A stretch of DNA of 9,534 bases from Quisquiliibacterium sp. (GCA_030830765.1 JAURMJ010000114.1:1-9534); one strand, 5' to 3'. Counted from the stretch's first letter, positions 1 through 5,572 are shown. Made by a program: numbers and translations. The notes: generated from the sequence alone by a model not told the origin.

Positions 1-213
1 AACACTTGGCGCATGCTGCGCGGCCCCAGCCTGCCGGATCGCCTGCTGGCACTCGATACCTTGTACATCAATGCGCTGGCGCTGCTGGTGCTGGTCGGCA
101 TCCACCTGCACAGCACCGCGTATTTCGAGGCCGCGATGATCATCTCGATGCTCGGGTTTGTGGCCACAGTGGCGCTGTCCCGTTACATTGCCCGCGGAGA
201 CATGCTGCGATGA
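1..213 (+). CDS. mrpF: Mrp/Pha-type cation:proton antiporter subunit F (5' truncated)
   Basis: This is the C-terminal part of the small membrane subunit F of a multisubunit Na+ or K+/H+ antiporter (Mrp, Mnh or Pha system) of the inner membrane. The reading frame is open from base 1 (NTWR before the first Met codon at 13), so the gene starts upstream of the window. Visible are the family motif GPSLPDRLLALDTLYINA, which is the conserved loop and start of the second membrane helix, and a last hydrophobic helix ending SRYIARGDMLR. Its stop codon overlaps the start of the next subunit gene by 4 bases (ATGA at 210-213), which indicates translational coupling. The ion (K+ or Na+) cannot be decided from this fragment. 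Identification as subunit F is firm from the motif. Confidence 0.9.
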   Translation, partial: NTWRMLRGPSLPDRLLALDTLYINALALLVLVGIHLHSTAYFEAAMIISMLGFVATVALSRYIARGDMLR

Positions 214-593
214 TTAGCGAGCACGCGCTGCCACTCTGGCTCGATCTCACGGTCTCATTGTTGGTGCTGCTTGGGGCCGGTTTTGCGTTGATCGGATCCT
301 GGGGACTGGCGCGCCTTTCAGACTTCTTTCGTCGTGCCCACGGACCGACCAAGGCCACCACGCTCGGCGTCGGTTGCGTCCTTGGTGCCTCTGCACTGTG
401 GTTCAGCGTGAACGGTGAGCAGATCAGCACCCATGAGCTGCTGATCGCACTGTTCCTGTTTCTGACTGCGCCGGTTTCGGCCCACATGCTTGCGGTCGCG
501 ATGCTTTCGCGAGACCCTTCACAGCTGCCACCCGAGCCCCCGTCGGACGATTCGTTCCCGCGTGACCGATCAGAGGACGGCCAGACGCCCTGA
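210..593 (+). CDS. mrpG: Mrp/Pha-type cation:proton antiporter subunit G
   Basis: This is subunit G (127 aa), normally the last gene of Mrp/Pha antiporter operons, and an inner-membrane part of the complex. Three hydrophobic segments are visible at about residues 10-32, 47-65 and 72-95. The family hallmarks are present: RLSDFFRRAHGPTKATTLGVG at about 35-55 and LFLFLTAPVSAHMLAVA near 78-95. The start at 210 is chosen because it overlaps the subunit F stop as ATGA and gives the normal length; the same frame is open further upstream but that part encodes no recognisable protein and overlaps mrpF. The tail after about residue 100 is hydrophilic and rich in Pro, Asp and Ser, which is usual for this subunit. 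No clear terminator hairpin follows. Confidence 0.92.
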   Translation: MISEHALPLWLDLTVSLLVLLGAGFALIGSWGLARLSDFFRRAHGPTKATTLGVGCVLGASALWFSVNGEQISTHELLIALFLFLTAPVSAHMLAVAMLSRDPSQLPPEPPSDDSFPRDRSEDGQTP

Positions 594-646
594 GGCTGTC
601 ACGGTGGCTCCCGAATTGTGGACAACCCAGCTGACAAGGAAGTTTC

Positions 647-1510
647 GTGAACCCGCTGATCTCCTGTGAAGAACTTGCACAACGCCTGAACGATCCCGCA
701 GTCCGCATCTTTGACTGCACGACCTTCCTGCACCCGGAACCGGGTAACCGGATCCGCGTCGAGACCGGTCGGGAGCTCTACCAGACACAGGGACACATTC
801 CGGGCGCTGCGCTGATCGAGTTGCAGCAGGATCTGTCCGATGCGTCCAACCCGCTGCGCTTCACGATGCCGCCCCCTGACGTCCTGGCACAGATGTTCAA
901 GGCCAAAGGCGTCGGTGACGGCTGTCACGTGGTGCTTTACGCGGCTGGCGATGCCTGGTGGGCAACGCGCGTCTGGTGGATGCTGCGCTCAATTGGATTC
1001 GATCAGGCCAGCGTGCTCGACGGCGGCCTGGGCAAGTGGATCGCAGAAGGGCGGCCCGTGTCCAGAACCCCGCAGAGCTATCCGCAGGCCTCGACGCTGC
1101 GGGTCGAGCCGCGTGCGCTGTTCTGCGATCGCGTGCAGGTTGAGGCTGCCTTGAACGAGACCTCATCGGTCGTGCTCAACTGCCTCAGAACAGACCAGCA
1201 TGATGGCACGGCCCCTTATCACTACGGGCGTCCGGGCCACATCACGGGCAGCGTCAACGCACCAGCGGCCGCCCTGTTCGACGCGCAGGGCTGCTTCCTG
1301 CCGACTGCGCAATTACGTGAGTTCTTTGCGCAACGTGGCGTCGACGCCAGCACCCGGGTCGTGGCCTATTGCGGCGGCGGGATCGCGGCCACCGGAGATG
1401 CATTCGCATTGACCGCGTTGCTGGGCTATCCACAGGTCAGCGTCTATGACAACTCGCTGCAGGAATGGGCTTCTGATCCGTCACTGCCAATGAGTACCGG
1501 CTCGGACTGA
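647..1510 (+). CDS. Cytoplasmic two-domain sulfurtransferase (SseA/MST-like)
   Basis: This 287-residue tandem rhodanese-domain enzyme should move a sulfane sulfur from a donor (thiosulfate or 3-mercaptopyruvate) to a thiol or cyanide acceptor through a cysteine persulfide. The first domain (about 1-140) is the non-catalytic one: GHIPGAALIEL is present, and its loop position reads YAAGDAWWATRVWW without a cysteine. The second domain (about 150-280) has GRPGHITGSVNAPA and the active loop VVAYCGGGIAAT with Cys242, followed by YDNSLQEWASDPSLPM. The CGGGIA loop differs from CRKGVT of classic thiosulfate rhodanese and CGSGVT of mercaptopyruvate sulfurtransferase, so the donor is open. No signal peptide is visible. 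The start is GTG, supported by AAGGAAG at 636-642, four bases upstream. It lies 53 bases behind mrpG and could be cotranscribed with it. Confidence 0.88.
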   Translation: MNPLISCEELAQRLNDPAVRIFDCTTFLHPEPGNRIRVETGRELYQTQGHIPGAALIELQQDLSDASNPLRFTMPPPDVLAQMFKAKGVGDGCHVVLYAAGDAWWATRVWWMLRSIGFDQASVLDGGLGKWIAEGRPVSRTPQSYPQASTLRVEPRALFCDRVQVEAALNETSSVVLNCLRTDQHDGTAPYHYGRPGHITGSVNAPAAALFDAQGCFLPTAQLREFFAQRGVDASTRVVAYCGGGIAATGDAFALTALLGYPQVSVYDNSLQEWASDPSLPMSTGSD

Positions 1511-1527
1511 ATTCCCTGGTCAGACCA

Positions 1528-1557
1528 TTGAAACCAAGGGTCGACCTGACATATGAT
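1528..1557 (+). promoter_or_regulatory. Candidate sigma-70 promoter for the sulfur gene cluster
   Basis: A TTGAAA at 1528-1533 and a TATGAT at 1552-1557 are separated by 18 bases, a good match to a housekeeping promoter and set in a local AT-rich dip. Transcription would begin near 1564 and leave a leader of about 110 bases before the first YeeE-family gene at 1676. The call is based only on pattern and position. Confidence 0.5.
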
Positions 1558-1581
1558 TGTATGCGCATGAATTGCTGTAAT
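1552..1581. promoter_or_regulatory. Palindrome at the predicted transcription start (possible operator)
   Basis: The perfect palindrome ATGCGCAT (1561-1568) sits where transcription from the upstream promoter would start. It is flanked almost symmetrically by ATT (1556-1558) and AAT (1570-1572). A repressor bound here would block initiation. YeeE-family genes are in several bacteria controlled by persulfide-sensing ArsR-type repressors (BigR/SqrR type), but no regulator gene is present in the window and I cannot assign a binding protein. Confidence 0.25.
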
Positions 1582-1614
1582 AGGGGCAACTCACCGTCGT
1601 AACGATCTGCCCCT
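1582..1614 (+). other. Stem-loop in the leader of the YeeE-family operon
   Basis: AGGGGCA (1582-1588) pairs perfectly with TGCCCCT (1608-1614). Inside the 19-base loop is a smaller inverted repeat TCGT-A-ACGA (1597-1605). The structure lies in the predicted 5' leader about 60 bases ahead of the start codon. No T-run follows, so it is not a typical intrinsic terminator; it may stabilise the transcript or be part of a protein-binding site. Confidence 0.4.
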
Positions 1615-1675
1615 CAGGTCGCGGAACGACTTCCACTCGCTCCGCTGTCTTCATTCTCCGAATGGACGCAATCGT

Positions 1676-2206
1676 ATGAACGAGATCTCCACGCCCACTG
1701 AGCGACCCCCGTGGCCGCCCCTGCTTGCGGGCATCAGCCTCGGCCTGGTGCTCCTGCTGACTTTCCTGCTGACCGGGCATGGCCTGGGTGCCACCGGGTT
1801 CACGACCGCACTGTCTGCCGTCATCGGCCAGAAAGTTGCTCCGGCTGCCATCGAAGCAAACGCCTATCTGGGCGGCATGGTCGAAGCGGGCTACAACCCG
1901 TTGTCCTCATGGATCACCTGGCAGGTTGTCGGCGTCGCAATCGGCGCCCTGATCGCAGCCATCGTCAGCGGCAGCTTCCGCGTACAGGTGGACGGCGCGC
2001 GGCGCGCCTCGACGCTCGGTCGTGTGCTGCTGGCGGTTACCGGTGGCATCGCCTCCGGTTTCGGCGCCCGTCTGGCCGCCGGATGCACGAGCGGCATGGG
2101 CTTGTCCGGGTCCGCAACGCTTGCGGTCGCCGGTTTTGTCTTTCTGGGCGGGTTCTTCGTGATGGGCATCATCGCGAGCCTGCTGATCAAGAGGGTCTGG
2201 CAATGA
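1676..2206 (+). CDS. YeeE/YedE-family transporter, first half protein (PmpA-like)
   Basis: This 176-residue inner-membrane protein has the sulfur-transport (DUF395) fold, a family that includes the thiosulfate importer YeeE. Hydrophobic helices are visible at about residues 15-35, 84-98, 115-135 and 145-171. The signature is GFGARLAAGCTSGMGLSG at about 128-145, with Cys137 in the position of the conserved pore cysteine. It is about half the length of a full YeeE (near 350 residues) and pairs with the next gene, which overlaps it by ATGA at 2203-2206; together they should form one transporter. The ATG at 1676 has only a weak GGA upstream (1664-1666), but earlier in-frame starts are lacking. 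The substrate (thiosulfate, or another reduced sulfur species) is inferred from the family and the rhodanese neighbours. Confidence 0.87.
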   Translation: MNEISTPTERPPWPPLLAGISLGLVLLLTFLLTGHGLGATGFTTALSAVIGQKVAPAAIEANAYLGGMVEAGYNPLSSWITWQVVGVAIGALIAAIVSGSFRVQVDGARRASTLGRVLLAVTGGIASGFGARLAAGCTSGMGLSGSATLAVAGFVFLGGFFVMGIIASLLIKRVWQ

Positions 2207-2775
2207 ACCTTCCGCTCATGGATTCCGGCATGATCACCGGACTGATCTGCGGCATTGGCTTTGGCTATGTGCTGCAGCGCGCAGGCTTCTCAAGCCCCTG
2301 CAGACTGACCGCCCAGCTTCGCCTGAACGACTGGACCGTGTTCAAGGTGATGTTCTCGGCCATTCTGGTCGCAGCTGGTGGACTGAGTCTGCTTGAGTGG
2401 ACCGGCATCATCGATTCGGCCGAGCTCTATACCCCCACCACTTACCTGTGGGCCGTGCTGGCCGGTGGCGCACTGGTCGGCCTGGGGTTCGCGGTCGGCG
2501 GCTACTGCCCGGGCACTTCGATGGTGGCGCTGTTCAGCGGCAAGCTGGATGCCCTGGCCTTTCTGGGTGGCCTGATTGCCGGTACCTGGATGTTCGCAGG
2601 CGTTTATACCTCGCTGGAGCAGTTCCTCGTGGCAGGCGAGGGGCCCGAGGCGCAGACACTGCCGCAGTTGCTTGGCCTGCCGACCTGGGTCGTGATGCTT
2701 GCGCTGATCGTGGTTGCCATCGGCGGCTGGATTGTCGGCAGCCGGATCGAGCGCCACCAGCCGGCCAATCCCTAG
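2203..2775 (+). CDS. YeeE/YedE-family transporter, second half protein (PmpB-like)
   Basis: This is the second half (190 aa) of the split YeeE/YedE transporter, in the inner membrane. Helices are visible at about residues 8-25, 46-65, 82-100, 115-135 and 161-180. Two family cysteine motifs are present: GYVLQRAGFSSPCRL with Cys33 and GFAVGGYCPGTS with Cys102. From memory, the thiosulfate transporter YeeE of Spirochaeta thermophila uses Cys22, Cys91 and Cys293; the 69-residue distance between the first two equals that between Cys33 and Cys102 here. This half would thus match the N-terminal half of fused YeeE and the preceding gene the C-terminal half. The start overlaps the preceding stop (ATGA), implying coupled translation and equal amounts of the two halves. 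Confidence 0.88.
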   Translation: MNLPLMDSGMITGLICGIGFGYVLQRAGFSSPCRLTAQLRLNDWTVFKVMFSAILVAAGGLSLLEWTGIIDSAELYTPTTYLWAVLAGGALVGLGFAVGGYCPGTSMVALFSGKLDALAFLGGLIAGTWMFAGVYTSLEQFLVAGEGPEAQTLPQLLGLPTWVVMLALIVVAIGGWIVGSRIERHQPANP

Positions 2776-2843
2776 GCAGTGAGCCCGACCTGGATACGAT
2801 TTTGAACCATACAGACCAGACGAACCCCCACCGGAGAACGCAG

Positions 2844-3128
2844 ATGCAATCGAAATCGTCCCGCATTCGTCGCGCAGGTCGCAGGCTGTCCGGCATGCTG
2901 CCGGCGGTCGCTATCGCCGTCGCTGCACTTGGTGTCGTTCCTGCCGCTCAAGCCGCCTCCAACCCCTGCGCCCCGGCCCGCAGTCGGGCGCAGAATCCGT
3001 GTGCACCGAAGAAAAAGAGCGCCAACCCCTGCGCGCCTGCCAGAAAGGCCAAGAACCCGTGTGCACCTGGCAGTCCCTGTGCACCGAAGCGCAAAGCCAA
3101 GAACCCCTGCGCCCCGGGCAAGAAGTGA
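2844..3128 (+). CDS. Exported Cys-rich NPCAP-repeat protein, function unknown
   Basis: A 94-residue protein whose function I do not recognise. Residues 1-37 form a signal peptide: a very basic start with RIRRAGRR, a hydrophobic stretch of about 19-35, and the likely cleavage site AQA before Ala38. The mature part (about 57 residues) consists of six Pro-Cys-Ala-Pro units, five of them NPCAP and one SPCAP, with cysteines at 42, 53, 63, 73, 79 and 89, joined by short linkers rich in Lys, Arg and Ala. It has about 14 basic and no acidic residues and uses only nine amino-acid types. GGAG at 2833-2836 supports the start. It lies 68 bases after the YeeE halves and 18 bases before the next gene, probably in the same transcript. 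Binding of sulfane sulfur, a soft metal ion, or a polyanion are all possible; none is shown. Codons differ between repeat units, so the protein sequence rather than the DNA repeat appears to be maintained. Confidence 0.8.
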   Translation: MQSKSSRIRRAGRRLSGMLPAVAIAVAALGVVPAAQAASNPCAPARSRAQNPCAPKKKSANPCAPARKAKNPCAPGSPCAPKRKAKNPCAPGKK

Positions 3129-3146
3129 GCCATTCTGGGGCTCAAC

Positions 3147-3947
3147 GTGGAATCTGAACAACGGCAACCAACGCTACGCCTTGAGCTGGCACGCCGTCTT
3201 GCGGACACCCCAAGACCGCGACTGCTCGCCATGCATGCGGCCGCATTCGAGGTCATTCAGGCCATGCGGGCGCTCGCCGCGCGCGGCCGATCCGTGCTGA
3301 CCGAAACCCTGGCCCCCGGCGCAGCCCCCGAACAGGCCCTGTGCCAGGCATGGACCCACTACCCGCCCGATGATCTCTTCGCGCCTGAACGCGGCGGGCT
3401 TGCCTACTACCATGCCCACTCAGCCGATGAGCGGGCACCGGACGAACACGGCCATTTTCATCTGTTCGCCAGTCCGCATCGCGCACCGGTGCTTGAGCGA
3501 CGCAGCTTTGTGCATCTGCTGGGCGTCTCGCTCGATGCACTCGGGCAGCCGATCCGGCTGTTCACGACCAATCGCTGGGTCACCGACGAAAGCTGGCGCG
3601 CCGCACCGGCCGTGCTGCGTCTCGCTTCACGCTTCGAGCTGCCTGGCCGCAAACCATCGCGGGCGCTCAATCGCTGGCTGAGCGCGTTGCCAACTTTATT
3701 TCGGCCACAGCTCGAGTTTCTGCTTGCCAGGCGCGATGCAAAGATCCAGGCGCACATCATCAGACGACAGCACCGCCGTCCAGCCGAGACGGCCAGTAAA
3801 GCCCGGGCGCATGTGCTTGAAGACCGCTCAGTCCACGTGCTCAGCCAATGCCGGATCGATCTGCACAAACAGATCCTGGCCATCGAACATGCGCTTGCCG
3901 TGCGCGCCGGTCATCAGCGCGCACGGCAGGGCCTGAGAACCGCCTGA
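3147..3947 (+). CDS. Uncharacterised protein with YYHAH and EHGHFH motifs
   Basis: A 266-residue protein, probably cytoplasmic since no signal peptide or membrane helix is visible. I recall a similar pattern in a domain-of-unknown-function family (possibly DUF6969), but I am not sure of the number. The striking part is residues 70-125: HYPP at 71-74, YYHAH at 87-91, EHGHFHLF at 100-107 and FVHLLG at 121-126, then TNRWVT at 141-146. This cluster of His, Glu and Tyr looks like a metal site or active centre. The C-terminal third (from about 165) is Arg-rich and probably helical. The start is GTG at 3147 with only a weak GGGG at 3137-3140; ATG at 3231 (Met29) is an alternative that would keep all motifs. 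It lies between the NPCAP-repeat gene and a periplasmic rhodanese, with gaps of 18 and 34 bases, which suggests a role linked to one of them. Confidence 0.75.
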   Translation: MESEQRQPTLRLELARRLADTPRPRLLAMHAAAFEVIQAMRALAARGRSVLTETLAPGAAPEQALCQAWTHYPPDDLFAPERGGLAYYHAHSADERAPDEHGHFHLFASPHRAPVLERRSFVHLLGVSLDALGQPIRLFTTNRWVTDESWRAAPAVLRLASRFELPGRKPSRALNRWLSALPTLFRPQLEFLLARRDAKIQAHIIRRQHRRPAETASKARAHVLEDRSVHVLSQCRIDLHKQILAIEHALAVRAGHQRARQGLRTA

Positions 3948-3981
3948 ACGATAAAAACCGATTTTCAACGGAGTACGAAAA

Positions 3982-4956
3982 ATGAAACGACTTTTTGCTT
4001 CCCTTGCAGCGGTTACCTTGTGGCTCGTTGCGCAGGGCGCCTATGCGGTCGATCTGCCCGGTCCGCTGGTCGACGTCAACTGGTTGGCCGACAACCTGAG
4101 CAAGGTCAAGGTGCTTGAGATCCGACCGGATCCGGACAATTTCAAGGAAAAGCCGCAGTTCGTCACCGACAAGAAGTCCGGCAAAAAAAAGCTGGTCGAA
4201 GTCGGTGGCCACCTGCCCGGCTCGGTCTGGCTTGATTTCTCGAAGGTGCGGACTGAGCGCGTCATTGACGGCAAGAAGATCAAACACCTGATCCCGGAAA
4301 AGGCCGATTTCGAAAAGTTGGTGCGTTCATGGGGGGTGAACAAGGGCGACGCGATTGTGCTGGTCCCGGTCGGCGACTCAATCGGTGATCTGAACACAGC
4401 AGCCCGCGTCTATTGGCAGCTGAAGTACTACGGTGAGGACCGCGTCGCCATCCTGAACGGCGGCACGAGTGCCTGGCTGGCCGCGCAAAAGCCCTATAGC
4501 ACCGATCTGGTGAAGCCGGCCGGCGGGAACTGGGCCGCAGGCGCCGAGCGCCCGCAGCTGCTAGCCACCAGCGACGAAACCGCGAAAGCTTCAGCCGGCG
4601 CGGCGCAGCTTGTCGATGCGCGCCCGATCGCCCAGCACTACGGGCTTTCCAAGAGCGGGTCCGTCAGCGAGTATGGCCACATTGCCGGCTCCAAGCTGGC
4701 CGCGGCCGAGCTGATGTCCAAGGATTCAGGCGGGGCCACCTATTTTCTGGACGCAGGCACCTATCGGGCTCTTCTGGGCAAACTGGGCATTTCGGAAACC
4801 GCGCCGACCATCTCCTACTGCAACACCGGCCATCAGGCTGCCGGCCTCTGGTTCGTGATGAGCGAAGTGCTGGGCAATAAGAACACGAAGCTTTACGACG
4901 GGTCGATGCACGAATGGACCGTCGAAAAACGACCGGTTCAAGGGCTGAAGGGCTGA
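3982..4956 (+). CDS. Periplasmic two-domain rhodanese-like sulfurtransferase
   Basis: This 324-residue exported sulfurtransferase has a clear signal peptide (MKRLF, hydrophobic core, cleavage likely after AYA at residue 22), so it should act in the periplasm. Two rhodanese domains follow. The first, about 28-170, contains GGHLPGSVWLDFS and ends GGTSAWLAAQKPY; its loop (VPVGDSIGDLNTAARVYW) has no cysteine. The second, about 190-320, contains EYGHIAGSKL and the active loop ISYCNTGHQAAG with Cys280, the only cysteine in the protein. The loop CNTGHQ is typical of exported rhodaneses, whose physiological donors and acceptors are mostly unknown. CGGAG at 3969-3973, eight bases before the ATG, supports the start. 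As the last gene of the cluster it could process or deliver sulfane sulfur for the YeeE-type transporter or the Cys-rich NPCAP protein. The stop codon lies inside an 8-bp tandem repeat. Confidence 0.88.
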   Translation: MKRLFASLAAVTLWLVAQGAYAVDLPGPLVDVNWLADNLSKVKVLEIRPDPDNFKEKPQFVTDKKSGKKKLVEVGGHLPGSVWLDFSKVRTERVIDGKKIKHLIPEKADFEKLVRSWGVNKGDAIVLVPVGDSIGDLNTAARVYWQLKYYGEDRVAILNGGTSAWLAAQKPYSTDLVKPAGGNWAAGAERPQLLATSDETAKASAGAAQLVDARPIAQHYGLSKSGSVSEYGHIAGSKLAAAELMSKDSGGATYFLDAGTYRALLGKLGISETAPTISYCNTGHQAAGLWFVMSEVLGNKNTKLYDGSMHEWTVEKRPVQGLKG

Positions 4957-4964
4957 AGGGCTGC
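4941..4964 (+). repeat. Three tandem copies of an 8-bp unit across the rhodanese stop codon
   Basis: AGGGCTGA occurs at 4941-4948 and 4949-4956 and nearly again (AGGGCTGC) at 4957-4964. The second copy supplies the TGA stop of the rhodanese gene. Loss of one copy would join the coding frame to a frame that stays open to 5213, adding about 85 residues; gain of a copy would leave the stop unchanged. Confidence 0.85.
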
Positions 4965-5000
4965 AGGACTTACAGATCGGAACACGGACCTGAGGCAGCA

Positions 5001-5034
5001 GGCTGGCTGAGTGGGCCACCCTCACTCAGCAGCC
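5001..5034. terminator. Hairpin between convergent rhodanese and VOC genes
   Basis: GGCT(G)GCTGAGTG at 5001-5013 pairs with CACTCAGCAGCC at 5023-5034, giving a 12-bp stem with one bulged G and a 9-base loop. It lies between two genes that run toward each other and could end transcription from either side or protect the 3' ends. No T-run follows on either strand, so classical intrinsic termination is not certain. Confidence 0.45.
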
Positions 5035-5076
5035 CGCAGGCTGAGAGCTGGTGCCTCTGGAACCGACCTGAACCTC

Positions 5077-5472
5077 TCAGGCCGGTTCGGAAATCTCGAT
5101 CAGATTCAGATCCGGATCGCGCACATACACGGAGCGAATGCGCCCGGTGGCGCCGGTGCGCATCACCGGTCCCTCCAGAATCGCTACCCGCTCCGCGTTC
5201 AGGCGGGCAATGACATCGTCCAGCGGCACACTGGCGATGAAGCACAGGTCCTGCGAACCGGGCACCGGCAAATGGGCCCTGGGTTCGAACTCGCGCCCCT
5301 TCACATGCAGATTGATCTTCTGAGCGCCGAACCTGAAAGCCCGGCGCTCAACCCCGCCCGGATCTCCGGCCGGGAATGATTCCAGCTTCATGCCCAGCAC
5401 CTGCGTATAGAAATGAATGCAGGCAGACTCATTGGTGGTGGTCAGGACCAGATGGTCCAGATGATCGATCAT
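5077..5472 (-). CDS. VOC (glyoxalase/bleomycin-resistance fold) family protein
   Basis: A 131-residue single-module protein of the vicinal oxygen chelate superfamily: two beta-alpha-beta-beta-beta units, usually a dimer with a metal centre. The opening MIDHLDHLVLTT (His7), the segment FYTQVLGMKLESF, KINLHV with His56, and the closing DPDLNLIEI with Glu126 fit the family pattern, and His7, His56 and Glu126 are candidate metal ligands. The reaction is unknown; similar small VOC proteins are annotated as virulence proteins, lyases or dioxygenases without proof. The ATG at 5472 is chosen because homology begins at once there; the frame is open upstream, but that part is low in complexity and crosses the repeats. 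GGAGTT at 5481-5486 is the ribosome binding site. The gene lies 100 bases after the aldehyde dehydrogenase on the same strand and may be cotranscribed. Confidence 0.85.
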   Translation of the reverse strand: MIDHLDHLVLTTTNESACIHFYTQVLGMKLESFPAGDPGGVERRAFRFGAQKINLHVKGREFEPRAHLPVPGSQDLCFIASVPLDDVIARLNAERVAILEGPVMRTGATGRIRSVYVRDPDLNLIEISEPA

Positions 5473-5476
5473 GGGT

Positions 5477-5524
5477 GACAAACTCCACTTGGAACCCCGT
5501 TTGGAACTCCGTTCGGAACTCCGC
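5477..5524 (-). repeat. 12-bp tandem repeats carrying Shine-Dalgarno-like motifs upstream of the VOC gene
   Basis: Three clear units (TTGGAACCCCGT at 5489-5500, TTGGAACTCCGT at 5501-5512, TCGGAACTCCGC at 5513-5524) follow a degenerate one at 5477-5488 that shares AACTCC. Read on the - strand each contains GGAGTT or GGGGTT, and the unit nearest the gene supplies the GGAGTT ribosome binding site 8 bases before the ATG. Confidence 0.8.
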
Positions 5525-5572
5525 TCAGGGGCGCATGTTGATGGGCCGATGTCAATGCGTATACCGGCGCGC

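Noticed and set aside
6..209. Upstream extension of the mrpG frame to base 6
   Set aside because: The translated segment has no membrane character and overlaps mrpF; the ATGA junction at 210 gives the normal family length.
1514..1540. Imperfect hairpin CCCTGGT / ACCAAGGG after the first sulfurtransferase as a terminator
   Set aside because: The stem is only 7 bp with a bulged A, a 12-base loop and no T-run, and it overlaps the better supported -35 element.
2844..2955. A Tat signal peptide on the NPCAP protein because of the RRLSGM stretch
   Set aside because: The residues after the Arg pair do not match the usual S-R-R-x-F-L-K pattern; an ordinary Sec signal fits as well, so the export route is left open.
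2950..3128. Regular repeats that might be a CRISPR-like or DNA-level tandem array
   Set aside because: Units differ at synonymous positions, spacing is irregular and the pattern is explained by the peptide repeat.
2948..3256. An open frame on the - strand opposite the NPCAP gene encoding GAQG/GAHG repeats
   Set aside because: The repeats are the antisense image of the NPCAP units; the frame has no ribosome binding site and the + strand frame has a signal peptide and good operon spacing.
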